NCBI GenBank assembly: GCA_023052935.1
Contig: CM041293.1
Coordinates: 156,433,965-156,497,964 of the forward strand
DNA: 64,000 nt
Direction of reading: 5' to 3'
DNA from: Piezodorus guildinii
Lineage: Eukaryota > Arthropoda > Insecta > Hemiptera > Pentatomidae
A program made the position numbers and the translations under genes. Below are positions 11,575 to 22,899 of this stretch, piece by piece. The notes under the pieces were generated by a model. It was not told the origin of the DNA. It saw only the letters and a list, made by a program, of their open reading frames with translations, and searched no databases. Position 1 is the first letter of the stretch. Each line of letters begins with the position of its first letter.

Positions 11575-12965
11575 TAGCTGTTTAATCATTTACACTACTG
11601 TCGTTAATCAGACTATGTTACAATAGGAAATTTAGCTATGCAGGTTTAATTAGGATAGGGACCACCATTTTACGTTTCCTCCGCAAAACGGCATAAGCAA
11701 GGATTTTTTACTCCCTTAAAAACAAATCATATTGCCATTTGTCGCGTTTTAACCCGAAATTTGGGCATATAAGGCTGCTAAGTAGGGATTGCAATCCGGA
11801 AAACCGGGGATCCGGTAATCCGGCGGATCCGGCATCATTATACGTTAACCGGATCCGATTATAGCAATTTTTGGCCATAAATAGTGCAGTTTAATAAAAA
11901 AAGTACTTTAAATGCGTTACATTTGGTGTACATGTGTGGAGGTGTCGTTCAACGCCAAATTACATCACGTCATCATTCGCCTTTCACGAGACAGTACATG
12001 TGTTTTTGTTTTGTCGTTGCTTCACCTAAATGTAAGTCAACAGATATTATTATTTTGGATATACGCGAGCTATAGCATCCTATAAGTTGGCTGTAGAGGA
12101 ATTTCTGAAACAACTCTAACTTTTTTTTAGAGAAATTGCTCACTCACGTACTGACTCACTCAAGTGTTATGGTACTGAATTATATGAAACACTGCTTACA
12201 AATCTATTGAAATCTAGGAAGACTGAGCTACGTTACTGCTCACTTCATCTTATACTTCACTTTCTCAGATAGCTCAATTAATTTATTAAGTTACTTTATA
12301 AAATCTTATATAATTACCTTGCGTAATTAACTCAGATGGGAATTGTGATAACAATAATTTTAAAGTATTTGAGTATGCTAACAATCACAAACAACTCTTA
12401 TATTAATGATAGACACAATAATATTTTGATTAATATGTCTGATGAATGGCATAATTATCACAATAATGAGTTTGTAATATGAGAATAAATCTTTAAATTA
12501 TTCTACTGACAATATTTGTTTTTTAAATAGTAAGTAAGTACTAATAACTTTAGTATATATTATCAAAAATCAATTTTGATTTTGGAAAAAGGGTGGTAGA
12601 AAACAAATAGTCTTTATTTTCAGCAAATAGTGATCAATATCCGACTGTTTATACAGCCATTAAAATTTTACTAGTTACCTAAACTACTAAACTTTAATTT
12701 TTTTGCTCCAAATCTAATCCTAACATAACTTTTATTTTATAAACTTCCTATTATGAATACAATTATACTCGAATAACATACTAACAATTCATCTTGGACC
12801 GAAAAGTGAAAATCAACCTGATTTAGTCATACCATCCGGATCCGGCCGGATCCGTCCAGATCGATAAAATTTGGGACCGGATCCGGCCGGATTGAAAATG
12901 ACGCCGGATTGCAATCCCTACTGCTAAGCTAGCCACTACACCACAAGTGACCTCATATTGTTTAT
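11575..12965 (-). repeat. SINE2, tRNA-like, split by a hAT-like insertion
   Basis: Read on the minus strand from 12965, this begins with a tRNA-like head: GTGGTGTAGTGGCTAGC resembles an RNA polymerase III A box. After the inserted element (11783-12920) it continues through a B-box-like GGGTTAAAACG and a body with AATCCTTGCTTATGCC and a version of TCCTAATTAAACC. Related copies lie at 48895-49150 and 60190-60440, where the B box reads GGTTCAAACC or close to it. The SINE call rests on the box-like motifs and on recurrence. Confidence 0.55.
11783..12920. mobile_element. hAT-like non-autonomous DNA transposon
   Basis: A 1138-bp element with perfect 17-bp terminal inverted repeats (TAGGGATTGCAATCCGG and its complement), flanked by a perfect 8-bp direct repeat CTGCTAAG at 11775-11782 and 12921-12928. 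An 8-bp duplication with termini starting TAGGG is typical of the hAT superfamily. Both ends carry further GC-rich GGATCCGG sub-terminal repeats, in contrast to an AT-rich centre. The longest frame inside (63 codons, 11884-12075) shows no transposase motif, so movement would need a transposase in trans. It interrupts the tRNA-like part of a SINE2. Confidence 0.85.
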
Positions 12966-13826
12966 ATTGCGTTTTAGGATCAATATATATCATAAAGCCT
13001 TAATAAGGAGTTTTACTCTGAAATTTCATTGAATATGTGAAGATTATTTCTTCGATATTTAATGGTGCTTTTTTATGAGAAGGTTGTCCCTAAATATATA
13101 TAGTTATTAATTACCTTTTGTAAATCAATCATTTTACAACTTAAGAATGTCAAGCTAGCAAATTCGTTGCTTCCCTATTTATGAGAGGAGTGAAAAAAAA
13201 CAACAAAAAACTAATCATAAATCCATTAGATTTAGGTTATTCGAGAAAGACAAATAATAATTATTAAAACCCTTAAGGACAATATCACTTCATTTGGTGA
13301 AGTTCTTGTGTCTCGAAGGAGTGATCATAAAAAATAAAAACTCACTAACACATTTTTATTTTATTCATTCATTCGTATTACTGTTTTAATCACTTTTTAT
13401 AGGGTATAAGATATTTTTCGTTTAAATATTTTGCAAATTGAACTACAACAAAAAAAAAATTATCAATTTTTATAGCGAATTCGTGAGAGGGTTCCAACCG
13501 TCAAGTGTTATAACCTTACATAACAATTATAATCTGCGTTAGTTTAAGATATTGATTTATTAACTTTATATTAAATTATAATGCGAAGTATTTACCATTA
13601 CTTCGATTCAAGTGACCATGAACTGAAAAGATTGGTATCTTTTATTCTCAAAAACTAAAAAAATATTAGCAAACAAATCTATTATCGGTACTATTTTACT
13701 AATTAAGAGTCTTGGATAAATTATTGTTCATAAAAACCATACTGTGTCTTGGCTAAGTTGATTATTTGACCAAGGCTATGCTCGACCATCAATTTTTCCT
13801 CCAATTAAGGGAACCAAAATAAAAAA
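12966..13826. other. AT-rich stretch, no gene seen
   Basis: No recognisable open frame or repeat end. Confidence 0.45.
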
Positions 13827-13872
13827 TTTATATATATATATATATAAAGAAAAAATATTATATATATATAAT
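13827..13872. repeat. (AT)n tracts at the 3' edge of a LINE
   Basis: Two AT dinucleotide runs separated by a short A-rich spacer, leading into ATAATAATA. The last part is probably the short-repeat tail of the minus-strand RTE-like copy that follows. Confidence 0.6.
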
Positions 13873-14850
13873 AATAATAGGCTTACCGAACCCGAAGGTT
13901 CGATGCCGATACCACCTGCACAGACTCGTCTAATGTTCACCGTTCAAGCCCAGGCCCCCAAGATCGGCCTTAACGCAATCCTCCCATCGACGCTTTAACC
14001 TACCTTTCGGACGCCTACCAGGCGGATTAGCGAATGCCAACTTTCTCGGAATCTTACTCGCCCATTTGAGTCTCCGCGATGCTATCAACTCAATTATATT
14101 CACAGGGTACAAACTCCGTAATTCCGCGTTGTGCAACCTTCTTAACTCCCCACTGGCCTCATCTCTCTCTTCGGACCAAATATTTTTTGCAGTACCTTAT
14201 TTTCGAAAATTTTGAGCCGTTGTTTATCCTTCAAAGTAAGCGGCCCCTTTTCACATCCGTAAATAATAGTTTTATGAATTCTAACCTTTAAGTTTTTAGA
14301 CAGAAGCCCCGAGCTAAGTAATATAGCAACTGAATAATAACACGCATTTCCCACCTTTAACCGGGACTTTATTTCTTTCTGGATTTCATTTTTGTTATCA
14401 TTGAACCTAAATACATGAATTTCCCTACGTGTTCAAAAGTATGCCCTGATATATCAATATCACCAAGATCGCCACTATTTCTGCTACAAATCATATATTT
14501 CGTCTTATCGGTATTTAATTCTAGTCCTAATTCTTTTCCAGTTGTTATTAACACACATGTATTTAGTTGTATGGTTTGCTTGTCTTCACATAGCAGTACT
14601 AAATCATCGGCATACCCCAAAACCGGAATCTTGTAACCCATATTTAAACCTTTCTCGGTACACATCATCTTTTCTGTGTCATATTCCAAAGCTATATTAA
14701 ATAAAACAGGTGAAAGGGAGTCACTCTGTTTCAAACCCGATGGCACCTCAAATTTCTAATAATTTCAAATAATTAAGACCGATTCTAACTTTATAGAATG
14801 TTTTCGATAAACACATCTCTACTAGGTTTACAAACTTTCTAGGTATTCTC

Positions 14851-14852
<2 letters not shown>
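13873..14852 (-). pseudogene. RTE-like LINE reverse transcriptase fragment, decayed
   Basis: A close relative of the open copy at 44029-46029, truncated at the 5' side and broken by indels. On the minus strand the order is: a GLKQSDSLSPVLFN block (QGD altered to QSD), the catalytic GYADDLVLLCE at about 14605, the DKTKYMI thumb pattern, FMYLGSMIT, then across breaks LTLKDKQRLKIFENKVL and the C-terminal GRRPKGRLKRRWEDCV. The 5' edge stops at an (AT)n microsatellite and the 3' edge ends in TTATTATTAT, as in the other copy. Endonuclease and finger regions are missing. Confidence 0.85.

Positions 14853-14912
<60 letters not shown>
14853..14912. repeat. (AT)n microsatellite
   Basis: An uninterrupted AT dinucleotide run of almost 60 bp directly at the 5' edge of the decayed RTE-like copy. 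Confidence 0.9.
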
Positions 14913-14914
<2 letters not shown>

Positions 14915-15227
14915 TAGATATAAGAGATAAAAAATTATTAATTAATATCAATGGAGTTTTTAACTTCATTTTGAAGGAACGGTTCTGCATATTTTCATTA
15001 AATTCCTTGGAAGAATAGAATTCGCTTTAATATTTTAAAATCCTCGCTTTGCAGTTAGAGGTATTCACATCCAAGAAATATTCTATTAATCAGTATTTGA
15101 GTAGCAAATAGTAACCATTCATTAATAATAGAGGGTAGATAAAAAACATGAATGAACTTATATATGATAACCAGAGATAAAACAGCAGTCATAGTTTTCG
15201 TAATAGTTTCTTCCTTCTTGAGCACAT
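14913..15227. other. AT-rich stretch, nothing recognised
   Basis: No coding or repeat signal that I could support. Confidence 0.4.
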
Positions 15228-15480
15228 GATTTTTACTTTCACTTACCTAAATATAAAATATTTATAAATAATTATATATTTATAATTATATAAATAGTCA
15301 GGAAAAGTAATGCGATCGAACATTTCCAGGAAAATGGTCTCTATATTTAGAAGAGTTTTCAAGAAAATTAGTAAACTACAAGAGCAATGTTATAAGATGC
15401 CATTATCACCTTCTTACGATTTTCTTAAAAACTATTTTACTAAACTTGCTCCATCGCTGTAAACATGAACGAGCTTTAAT
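15228..15480 (-). repeat. Family A fragment, diverged
   Basis: It starts with the family A terminus TTTTACTTTCACTTACCTA and continues with AAGTAATGCGATCG, as in minus-strand copies, but soon diverges. Family A-like pieces continue weakly to about 15660. Confidence 0.5.
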
Positions 15481-15705
15481 ATAATCTAGGTTTATTAATT
15501 AAGATTAAGTGACCAAACGATGTCAATAATCATCGTCTATAATCCCTTAGTTTTATCCGCTTTTCATCACTCTCCATGATCGTATACAACTTAGTAATAT
15601 TTTTCAATTATCATTTGTTATTCTTATTCAACAAAAATTTTTTCTTTAGTTTTCGAACAGTATGTAATGCATTAATATTAATATTCTTCTGATTAAAAAA
15701 AAATC

Positions 15706-16590
15706 TGGTGCGGCCAACACACGACTTTCACTTACCTCCGTTTTTAGAATCAATTAAAGAATTTTCCAATACAGTTAGAGATAAAAATTAGTGAAACCAT
15801 TAAAGAATTAATTAAATGGAATTTCTATAGAAACTTATGTTTTATTATAAAATCTATTATATTATTATCTAAAATAATCACTTTGTTTTATCGGCTATTC
15901 ATCACTCTCTACTAACTTTTAAAAGTATATTTATGAGATAATTTTTTTTTCTAATTCTCAAGCTTTCCAACGGTATATTATACATGTATATTACTGTTCT
16001 TAAGTTCAAAAACAAAAACTTGCATTAAAAATATATGTTTTCAGTTTTCTCCTGTAGTTGTTTTTCAAATTCGCTCAACATGCATTTGTAGCTCTTACTT
16101 ATAAATACTAACAAGATAATATAGTTATTTTTATTGGATCAACAAAATAAAAAGGTATTTTAGAAAAAGAAAATTGAAATTATCGGCATTTAAGCCCAGT
16201 CATACCATTTTAATCGGAATGAAATCTACATGATATTAAAGCCCATTAAATTTTACATCGATATAGCAAGTTTAATCAAAATCGTCGCAACCGTTTTTGA
16301 GAAAATCGAAAAAAGGTGCAAAATGTATAGTATAAAGTGGCTCTTCCGGTAAGCTCATTTTGATGAAAAAGGTTTTGTAACGTCTCGGGAATATATTTGT
16401 TTTAAATATGAAATTTCAGTTTCATAGGACTTACCGTTTCCGCCCGGGATCTACCACACACACACACACCATTTTGCGGGACTTTGTTATTTGGACTCAT
16501 AAAATGTATATTTCCGTTGAAAACTGGAATTCGAAAATTTTCATGTTAGCATACTTCCCATTACTATATATAGTAAGTGAAAGTAAAAAA
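15706..16590 (+). repeat. Family A dispersed repeat, near-complete copy
   Basis: It begins GGTGCGGCCAACACACGACT and ends TAGTAAGTGAAAGT, with the internal TTCCAACGGTATATTATACA landmark and a short CA tract at about 16455-16469. The same order as the 4649-5550 copy. Non-coding: the short frame across the CA tract is a by-product of the repeat. Confidence 0.7.
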
Positions 16591-16868
16591 CATAAAAATT
16601 GCCTAACAAATATGCTTGCTCTCTTGTTTAGTTATCAAACCCATTCAACATGTATCTTTACTCGTTTTTCATAAATATATACAACAATATATAAATATTT
16701 TTTATCGATTCTACGAAATTAAAGGTATTTTAAAAAAAGACAATTTAAAATATCTGATTTTAAGCTGGGTCATACTGTTTCAATCCGAATTGAACCAAGT
16801 TTAAAAGCGCGTTAAACTTCGATTTAGTATGTTTATTCAAAATCCTTAGAGCCGTGTTGGTGAAAATA

Positions 16869-17631
16869 TTGGGTTGTTTCACATGAAATGTCCGTTTTTA
16901 TAGTTTCTGAAATACATAAAGGATTTTGCAGGTCTCTGTTGTTTTTTTCCGAATGTTTACATATTTAAAGTAAACAGTTACTAATCCTCTACCTTTGTAT
17001 TAAAAACATTAGCTTCCCAATCAATTACCCACTTTTTAGTATACCTCCAAATATGAACATGGAAACACGCGATTTTCGAGTAATATTTTTGTACGAGTTT
17101 AACCTCGGCCATTCAGCAGCTGAGGCCGCTAGAAATATTTGCAAGGCGTTTTGGGAAGGGAGTGTTAATGAACGGACCATTCGGCGTTGGTTTGCTAAGT
17201 TTTTCAGCTGGGGATACCGACTTGGAAAACTTGCCCCGAGGAAGACCTCAGTCCGTAATAGACAACGATGTCCTCAAACATACAGTAGAAGGAAACCCCT
17301 ACCAAACAGTTAAAGGACTCTCAGCACAACTAAATGGAAGTACATCTACCGATTCCAGACATTTAAAGCGTATTGGGAAAGTAAAAAAAGCTCGATACAT
17401 GGGTAACTCATGATCTCACTGAGCGGCAGAAAGAAAAGCGCGTTTTCAGATTTTGTTTCACTTCAAAGCTCAGAGTTTTTCAGCTCGGGGATAAAAAAGT
17501 TGGTGTCACGTTGGGAAAAATGTGTTGAAAAAGAAAGTAAATACTTCGAATAAAATTATCTTGTTTTCATATCGTATTTTTAATAAGAATGCTTTGCCTT
17601 GAAAACAGACATTTCATGTGACACAACTCAA
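16869..17631 (+). mobile_element. Mariner-like deletion derivative, copy 1
   Basis: A 763-bp element flanked by TA on both sides (16867-16868 and 17632-17633). Terminal inverted repeats of about 31 bp begin TTGGGTTGTTTCACATGAAA on the left, and the right end is its complement with about three mismatches. It carries only the start and the very end of a transposase. After TERQ the sequence jumps to a KRVFRFCFTS-frame relic of the KSAFSDF region, so the whole catalytic core is gone. Inserted in a family A copy. Confidence 0.85.
17053..17413 (+). pseudogene. Mariner transposase N-terminal remnant, frameshifted
   Basis: It begins MNMETRDFRVIFLYEF and continues with a helix-turn-helix region (HSAAEAARNICKAF, then NERTIRRWFAKF) as in mariner transposase DNA-binding domains. 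One extra T near 17205 shifts the frame. The second frame gives GDTDLENLPRGRPQSV and TVKGLSAQLN before running into a broken WVPHD-type region. The DDD-type catalytic residues are absent. About 120 codons of an expected ~340. Confidence 0.85.
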
Positions 17632-17760
17632 TAGTAAAAACGTGCAAAGTGCATTGTACAAACTCTTCTGGTTTGGTTAAAACTCGAATTATAAAGTTTC
17701 CATGATTACAATACTTCCTCTTACTATAAATCTCACATAAATATAAGTGAAAGTAATAAA

Positions 17761-18226
17761 ATAAACCGACCATATTCTTATTTTTATTTATACTTATATA
17801 TTTTCATGTTTATCAGTACTATTTCTTAAGGTACGAAGCTGATCAAATAAAATATAAGATGATACCCACTATCTAGGCAACAGCGAAAATTTCAGACGAT
17901 GCCTACTTTTACTATCAAGTTCCCATGACATTTGGATATCGATGAGATCGCTTAGAACCTCTAGATGCTCGAAGACCACCTCCAAATTTACAGCTATTAG
18001 ATCCCGGATTATTTAAATTATTCCGCCCACCGATCTAGGATGGGTGCGATGATGTGTCCTACTTCTACCAGCTAAATCGCTGCATTAAAATGTATGCCTG
18101 GTGGGAAGGTTTCATCAAGTTTCTCTGTCATTAAGTATACTTTTTAAGGATCTTCTGATGTGGTAAGATAACCCACCTGAAACTACTTAATCTATAATAA
18201 CGAATACCAATTATGAATATATTTTT
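17761..18226. other. Unassigned stretch
   Basis: Sequence of average composition without an open frame or repeat end that I recognise. Confidence 0.4.
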
Positions 18227-19130
18227 AATTTTACCTACCTATATATGAAATATATAGTAAGGGAAAGTATTGCGATCGTGAAAATATTCGAATTCCAGCT
18301 TTCAACGGAAATACACGTTTTAGAGTCCCCTGAGTCCAAATCACAAAGTCCCGCAAATAGGTCTGTGTGTGTGTGTGTGGGGCAACTCCCGCGCGTAAAC
18401 GAAAAGTCCTATAGAACTAATATTTCATATTTAAGACAGCTATAGTCCCGAGATGTTTCAGAACCTTTTTCATCAAAATCAGCAAATCAGGAGAGCCACT
18501 TTGTACTATGAATTTTGCACCTTTTTACGATTTTCTCAAAAACGGCTTTAACGATTTTGATCAAACACGCTATATCAATGTAAAATTTGATAATTTTTAA
18601 TATCATTTAGGCTTCATTCTTATTGAAATAGTTTAACAGGGCTTGACTGCCAATCATTTCAATTTTCTTCCTCTAAAGTACCTTACATTTTGTATATATT
18701 ATAAAAATAACCATATCATCGTGTCACTATTGATAAAAAACAGGTAAATATATAAGTTTAACGAATTCGATATCCAAATAAAGGAGAAAACTAAAAATAT
18801 TTTTTAATGCAAGTTTTAGTTTTTGTGCATAAGAATAGTAATATGCATGTATGATATACCGTTGGAAAGCTTGAGAATTAGAAAAAAAAATTATCTCATA
18901 AAAAAACTTTTAAAAGTTAGTAGAGAGTGATGAATAGCCGAGAAAACAAAGTGATTATTTTACATAATAATGTAATCGATTTTTAATAAAACACATGTTT
19001 TTATAGAAATCCAATTTAATTTTTTCTTTAATAATTTCATTCATTTTTATCTCTTACTGTATTTGAAAATTCTTTAGTCGATTTTGAAAGCGGAGGTATG
19101 GGAAAACCGTGTGTTGCCCGCACGAGATTT
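18227..19130 (-). repeat. Family A dispersed repeat, near-complete copy, inverted
   Basis: The minus-strand equivalent of the 4649-5550 copy: it starts near TTTACCTACCTATATATGAA, has a TG tract at about 18363-18380, the complement of the TTCCAACGGTATATCATACA landmark at about 18850, and ends CGTGTGTTGCCCGCACGAG. Non-coding. Confidence 0.7.
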
Positions 19131-19633
19131 TTTTTATTTATGTTAACTTTAGCAAATGTTGTACAACACTATTAAGACATCTCTAGCAGACTCCACCACG
19201 TAATCTCATCTTATCAACGATTTGTCACAACTCATTAAGTTTTTAAACAATTATTAATCAAAAGTCGAAAGATTCTATTTTTTTCTTATGAACCTATTAA
19301 TTTGAAAGCAGCCTACGTCCACTTATACTTGAAGTAGGATATTTAATGGTTTGCGTTTAAACACATTAGAAAATAAACCTACAGGATCTAAATGAGTCAT
19401 ATTCCATACGTTTATCTAAAGGTGTTTAATTTATAGAAAAATTAAAAACTATTAAGTAAATAATATGAATTATTAATAATATTATGTGAATGGAGATTAG
19501 ACTACTTTCAAGATTCGTTCTAAAATTTGAACGAGTCCAAAACCATTCAAAATAAGTTAAGATCCTACAATTAATAAATTAAAAATCAAATTAATTTAAT
19601 TTACAAATCACTACATCACTTTAAAAAAAAAAC
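19131..19633. other. AT-rich stretch, nothing recognised
   Basis: No recognisable coding or repeat ends. Confidence 0.4.
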
Positions 19634-19846
19634 CTGGAGCGCGCGACACAAGACTTTCACTAACCTTCGTTGTTAAAATCAATTTAAGAATTTTTAAACA
19701 GATTTAGAGATACAAATAAATTGTTAAAGAATTAATTTAATTTAATTTCAATATAAACATGTGTTTTTATGGAATAATCTATTATATTTTTATCTATAAC
19801 ATTGAATTTTATCTTATGTTCAAAAACACGAAAATTGCATTAAAAA
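19634..19846 (+). repeat. Family A 5' fragment
   Basis: It begins CTGGAGCGCGCGACACAAG, then ACTTTCACTAACC, and continues about 200 bp into family A before a fresh copy starts at 19847. Confidence 0.6.
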
Positions 19847-20598
19847 AATCTGCTGCGGGCAACACACGACTTTCACTTACCTCGATTTTTAAAATCAATG
19901 AAAGAATTTTCAAATGCAGTTAGAGATAAAAATACGTGAAACTATTAAGGAATTAATCAAATTAAATATCTACGGAAACATGTGTTTCATTAAAAAATCT
20001 ATTATATTATTATCTAAAATAATCAGTTAGTTTTATGTTCATTATATCACTCCCTATTAACTTTTAAAAGCTTGTGTATGAGATGATATTTTTTCTAAAA
20101 TCTTTAGCTATCCAACGGTATATCATACATGTATATTACTGCTCTTATGTTCAAAAACGAAAAATTGCATTAAAAAAATATTTTTTCTGTTTTCTCCTTT
20201 AGTTGGGTATCGAATTTATTCAATTTATATGTTTACCTGTTTTTCATCAGCGTTAACAAGATAATCTAGTTATTATTATTGATTCTACAAAATTAAAAGT
20301 ACTTTAGGGGAAGAAAATTTAAAATATCGGCATTTAAGCCGTGTCAAACCATTTTTATATAAATAAAACCTACATGATATCAAAGCCCATTAAATTTTAC
20401 ATCGATATAGCGAGTTTAATCAAAATCGTCGGAACCGTTTACGAGAAAATCGAAAAAAGGTGCAAAATGCATGGTATAAAGTGCTTCTTCTAGTAAGCTC
20501 ATTTTGATTAAAAAAAGTTTTGTCACGTCTCGGGCGTATAGTTGTCTTAAATATGAAATTTCAGTTTCATAGGACTTACCGTTTCCGCCCGGGAGTTA

Positions 20599-20650
<52 letters not shown>

Positions 20651-20779
20651 CTTTTTGCGGGACTTGGTTATTTGGACTCAGGGGACCCTAAAACGTGTAT
20701 TTCCATTGAAAACTGGAATTCGAAAATTTTCACGATCGCAATACTTCCCCTTACTCTATATAGTAAGTGAAAGTAAAAA
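19847..20779 (+). repeat. Family A dispersed repeat, near-complete copy with long CA tract
   Basis: It begins CTGCTGCGGGCAACACACG, then ACTTTCACTTACCTCG, and ends TAGTAAGTGAAAGT. Very similar to the 4649-5550 copy, including the junction with a SINE1 tail just after it. The CA tract (20600-20649) is the longest of any copy in the window. Confidence 0.75.
20600..20649. repeat. (AC)n microsatellite inside family A
   Basis: About 24 AC units at the point where other family A copies have 4-14 units or only a short CACACA seed. Confidence 0.9.
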
Positions 20780-20905
20780 TGTGAGTGTTGTTGTAAGAAG
20801 GTTGTGAGTTCGAATCCCAGTCCCTGGAGCACTTTTTTAAGCATGTAATTAATTAAATAGGGATTCACTCACAATCACCCTCGCGTCTGCGAACTGGTAG
20901 CCTCT
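20780..20905 (+). repeat. SINE1 fragment joined to family A
   Basis: It repeats the 5551 junction: TGTGAGTGTTGTTGTAAGAA, then a GTTCGAATCCC B-box-like motif and GGGATTCACTCACA, cut off after GAACTGGTAGCCTCT by another family A piece. Confidence 0.65.
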
Positions 20906-20906
20906 T

Positions 20907-21450
20907 TTCTCCTTTAGTTGTTTGTCAAATTCGCTCCACTTGCATATTTAGTCATTATTTATCAATACTAATAAGGTGATGTGCATTATTTTTTTATTTT
21001 TAATTTAATTAAAGGTACTTTAGAAGAAGAATATTTAAAATATCGGCATAATAAGACCTGTCAGACTATTTCAATCAGAATGAAGCCCACATCATATTAA
21101 ATCTCATCAAATTTTACATCAACATAGCGATTTCATCAAAATCGTAGAGCCGTTTTCGAGAAAATCATAAAAAGGTGCAAATGGCATGGTATAAAGTGGC
21201 TCTTCTGGTTTGCCGATTTTGATGAAAAAGTTGCTGTAACATCTCGAACGTAAAGTTGTCCTAAAAATGAAATTTCAGTTTTATATGACTGAAGGTTTTT
21301 GCGCTAGACTTACAACACACACATACCTTTTTTTGAGACTTGGTCATTTGGACTCAGGAGACCCTAAAACGTTTATTTCCGTCAAAAACTGGAATTCGAT
21401 CGCAATACTTTACCTTACTATGTATTTCATTTTTAGGTAAATGAACGTAT
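20907..21450 (+). repeat. Family A partial copy (3' two-thirds)
   Basis: It enters in the middle of family A at TTCTCCTTTAGTTGTTTGTC and runs to a worn terminus TTAGGTAAATGAACG near 21450. The CA tract is reduced to ACACACACA. Non-coding. Confidence 0.6.
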
Positions 21451-22080
21451 AAAAATATATATCCTTCGTTAGTAACAAAACATTTTTTTTTTTAAATTAA
21501 CGCTAGTTTATTTTCCTGATGTAATCAATATCCGAATTTCAATAAATGAACCTACAAATTAATCTATAATTTAACCTTCACCTCCAGATAGGATAAAATT
21601 TATCTCTGATCACATCATATTATTTAACAACCAAAAAAAAATTAAAACCTATACAAATTCTTTTCAATATTAATGAATGATAAATGAAAGAGTGTGTAGA
21701 TTTTTTCTATATTGGGGGTAACAAGAATTTACTATAGACGTAAATAATCTTGGAATGAAGACGAAAATAAAGTTGTTAAGGCACTGTTCAAGAATGTTGC
21801 ATACCACATTCTCTTATATATAAGAATTCATCTGTCTCATTCAACTTCTTCGGATTTTCAATAATATTTTGAATCAATTTATTCTTTAGAGGATTAATTA
21901 CATCTTTCTGGATTAATAATTTAAAAATACAAAATATTATTCTCATTTAAATTTTCTACAAGTTTTAAATTCCTGGGGTATTTCCTCGAGTTTGATTTAT
22001 CAAATTTTAAGTTTCGAAGTCCTAGGAATGTTAACGTTTTAGAGAAATTGTGGATGTAATTAGTTGACCGTTGAGAATTA
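21451..22080. other. AT-rich stretch, nothing recognised
   Basis: No recognisable open frame. It ends at the fold-back element that begins at 22081. Confidence 0.4.
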
Positions 22081-22427
22081 CTGGAAAGAATTAGTCCGGG
22101 TGGCGGTCATTAAATGAAACAACTAAATAGTTTCAACTATTTTATTGTTTGCCAACGTTTCGACCCCCTTTGTGGGTCATCATCAGGGCGCATGGTGGGA
22201 GAATGGAAACTCAACTGGAACTTACTGGAAAGAATTAGTCCGGGTGGCGGTCATTAAATGAAACAACTAAATAGTTTCAACTCTCAACAACAACTGAGTT
22301 TCCATTCTCCCACCATGCGCCCTGATGATGACCCACAAAGGGGGTCGAAACGTTGGCAAACAATAAAATAGTTGAAAGTATTTAGTTGTTTCATTTAATG
22401 ACCGCCACCCGGACTAATTCTTTCCAG
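22081..22427. repeat. Fold-back palindrome with hairpin motif
   Basis: Arms 22081-22213 and 22295-22427 are inverted copies of each other, ~133 bp each, so the strand could fold into a long hairpin. The spacer repeats the first ~58 bp of arm 1 in direct orientation (22224-22282). Each arm contains a short stem-loop (GACCC / GGGTC) flanked by CCCTGATGAT and CGAAACGTTGGC. A third copy of the right arm is at about 22900-23029. No coding capacity. Confidence 0.8.
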
Positions 22428-22899
22428 TTTTAGAGAAATGATTGCTAAATTACAGGAAACTGGAAATGATGCTTAAAATGAATTTGGTGCTCTTGAAATG
22501 CGACATTTATCATCACATACTTCAGGAGGAAGCAAGTGTCAAGGTTTTCAAAAGTAGCACACGCAAATTGAACGTATGAATGAAATTTCTTCAAAATTAT
22601 ATGAACATCGTTGGTATTGGGTTGTTTCACATGATCTATGTATGCGGACAAAATTTATATCATACCCTTATAATATGTTTATCTATTGGGTTGTTTCACA
22701 TGAAATGTCCGTTTTTATAGTTTCTGAAATACATAAAGGATTTTGCAGGTCTCTGTTGTTTTCTTCCGAATGTTTACATATTTAAAGTAAACAGTTACTA
22801 ATCCTCTACCTTTATATTATAAACATTAGCTTCCCAATTTAATTATCCACTTTTTAGTATACTTACAAATATGAACATGGAGACACGCGATTGGAAACA
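22298..22899. repeat. ~602-bp tandem duplication, unit 1
   Basis: This unit and 22900-23501 are nearly identical over ~602 bp, with a constant offset at every landmark I checked. The unit contains the right fold-back arm, a ~240-bp unassigned segment, a stray 20-bp mariner end, and the first ~210 bp of a mariner element. Confidence 0.85.
22686..22893 (+). mobile_element. Truncated mariner-like 5' end
   Basis: It starts after TA with TTGGGTTGTTTCACATGAAA and runs ~208 bp to just past the transposase start (MNMETRD), where it is cut by the start of the second duplication unit. No right end. Confidence 0.8.

Larger units (their letters stand above)
16591..17760 (+). repeat. Family A partial copy interrupted by a mariner insertion
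   Basis: Internal and 3' family A sequence occupies 16591-16868, is interrupted by the mariner derivative (16869-17631), and resumes at 17634 with TTCTGGTTTGGTTAAAACTC, then ATTACAATACTTCCTCTTAC and an ATAAGTGAAAGT terminus. The 5' part of the family A unit is missing. It sits head-to-tail after the preceding copy. Confidence 0.6.

Noticed and set aside
22140..22200. A confirmed hammerhead ribozyme
   Set aside because: The CTGANGA and GAAA parts are present in one or two families, but the spacing to stem II varies and no matching stem III and cleavage-site strand was found. It is kept only as a hypothesis.
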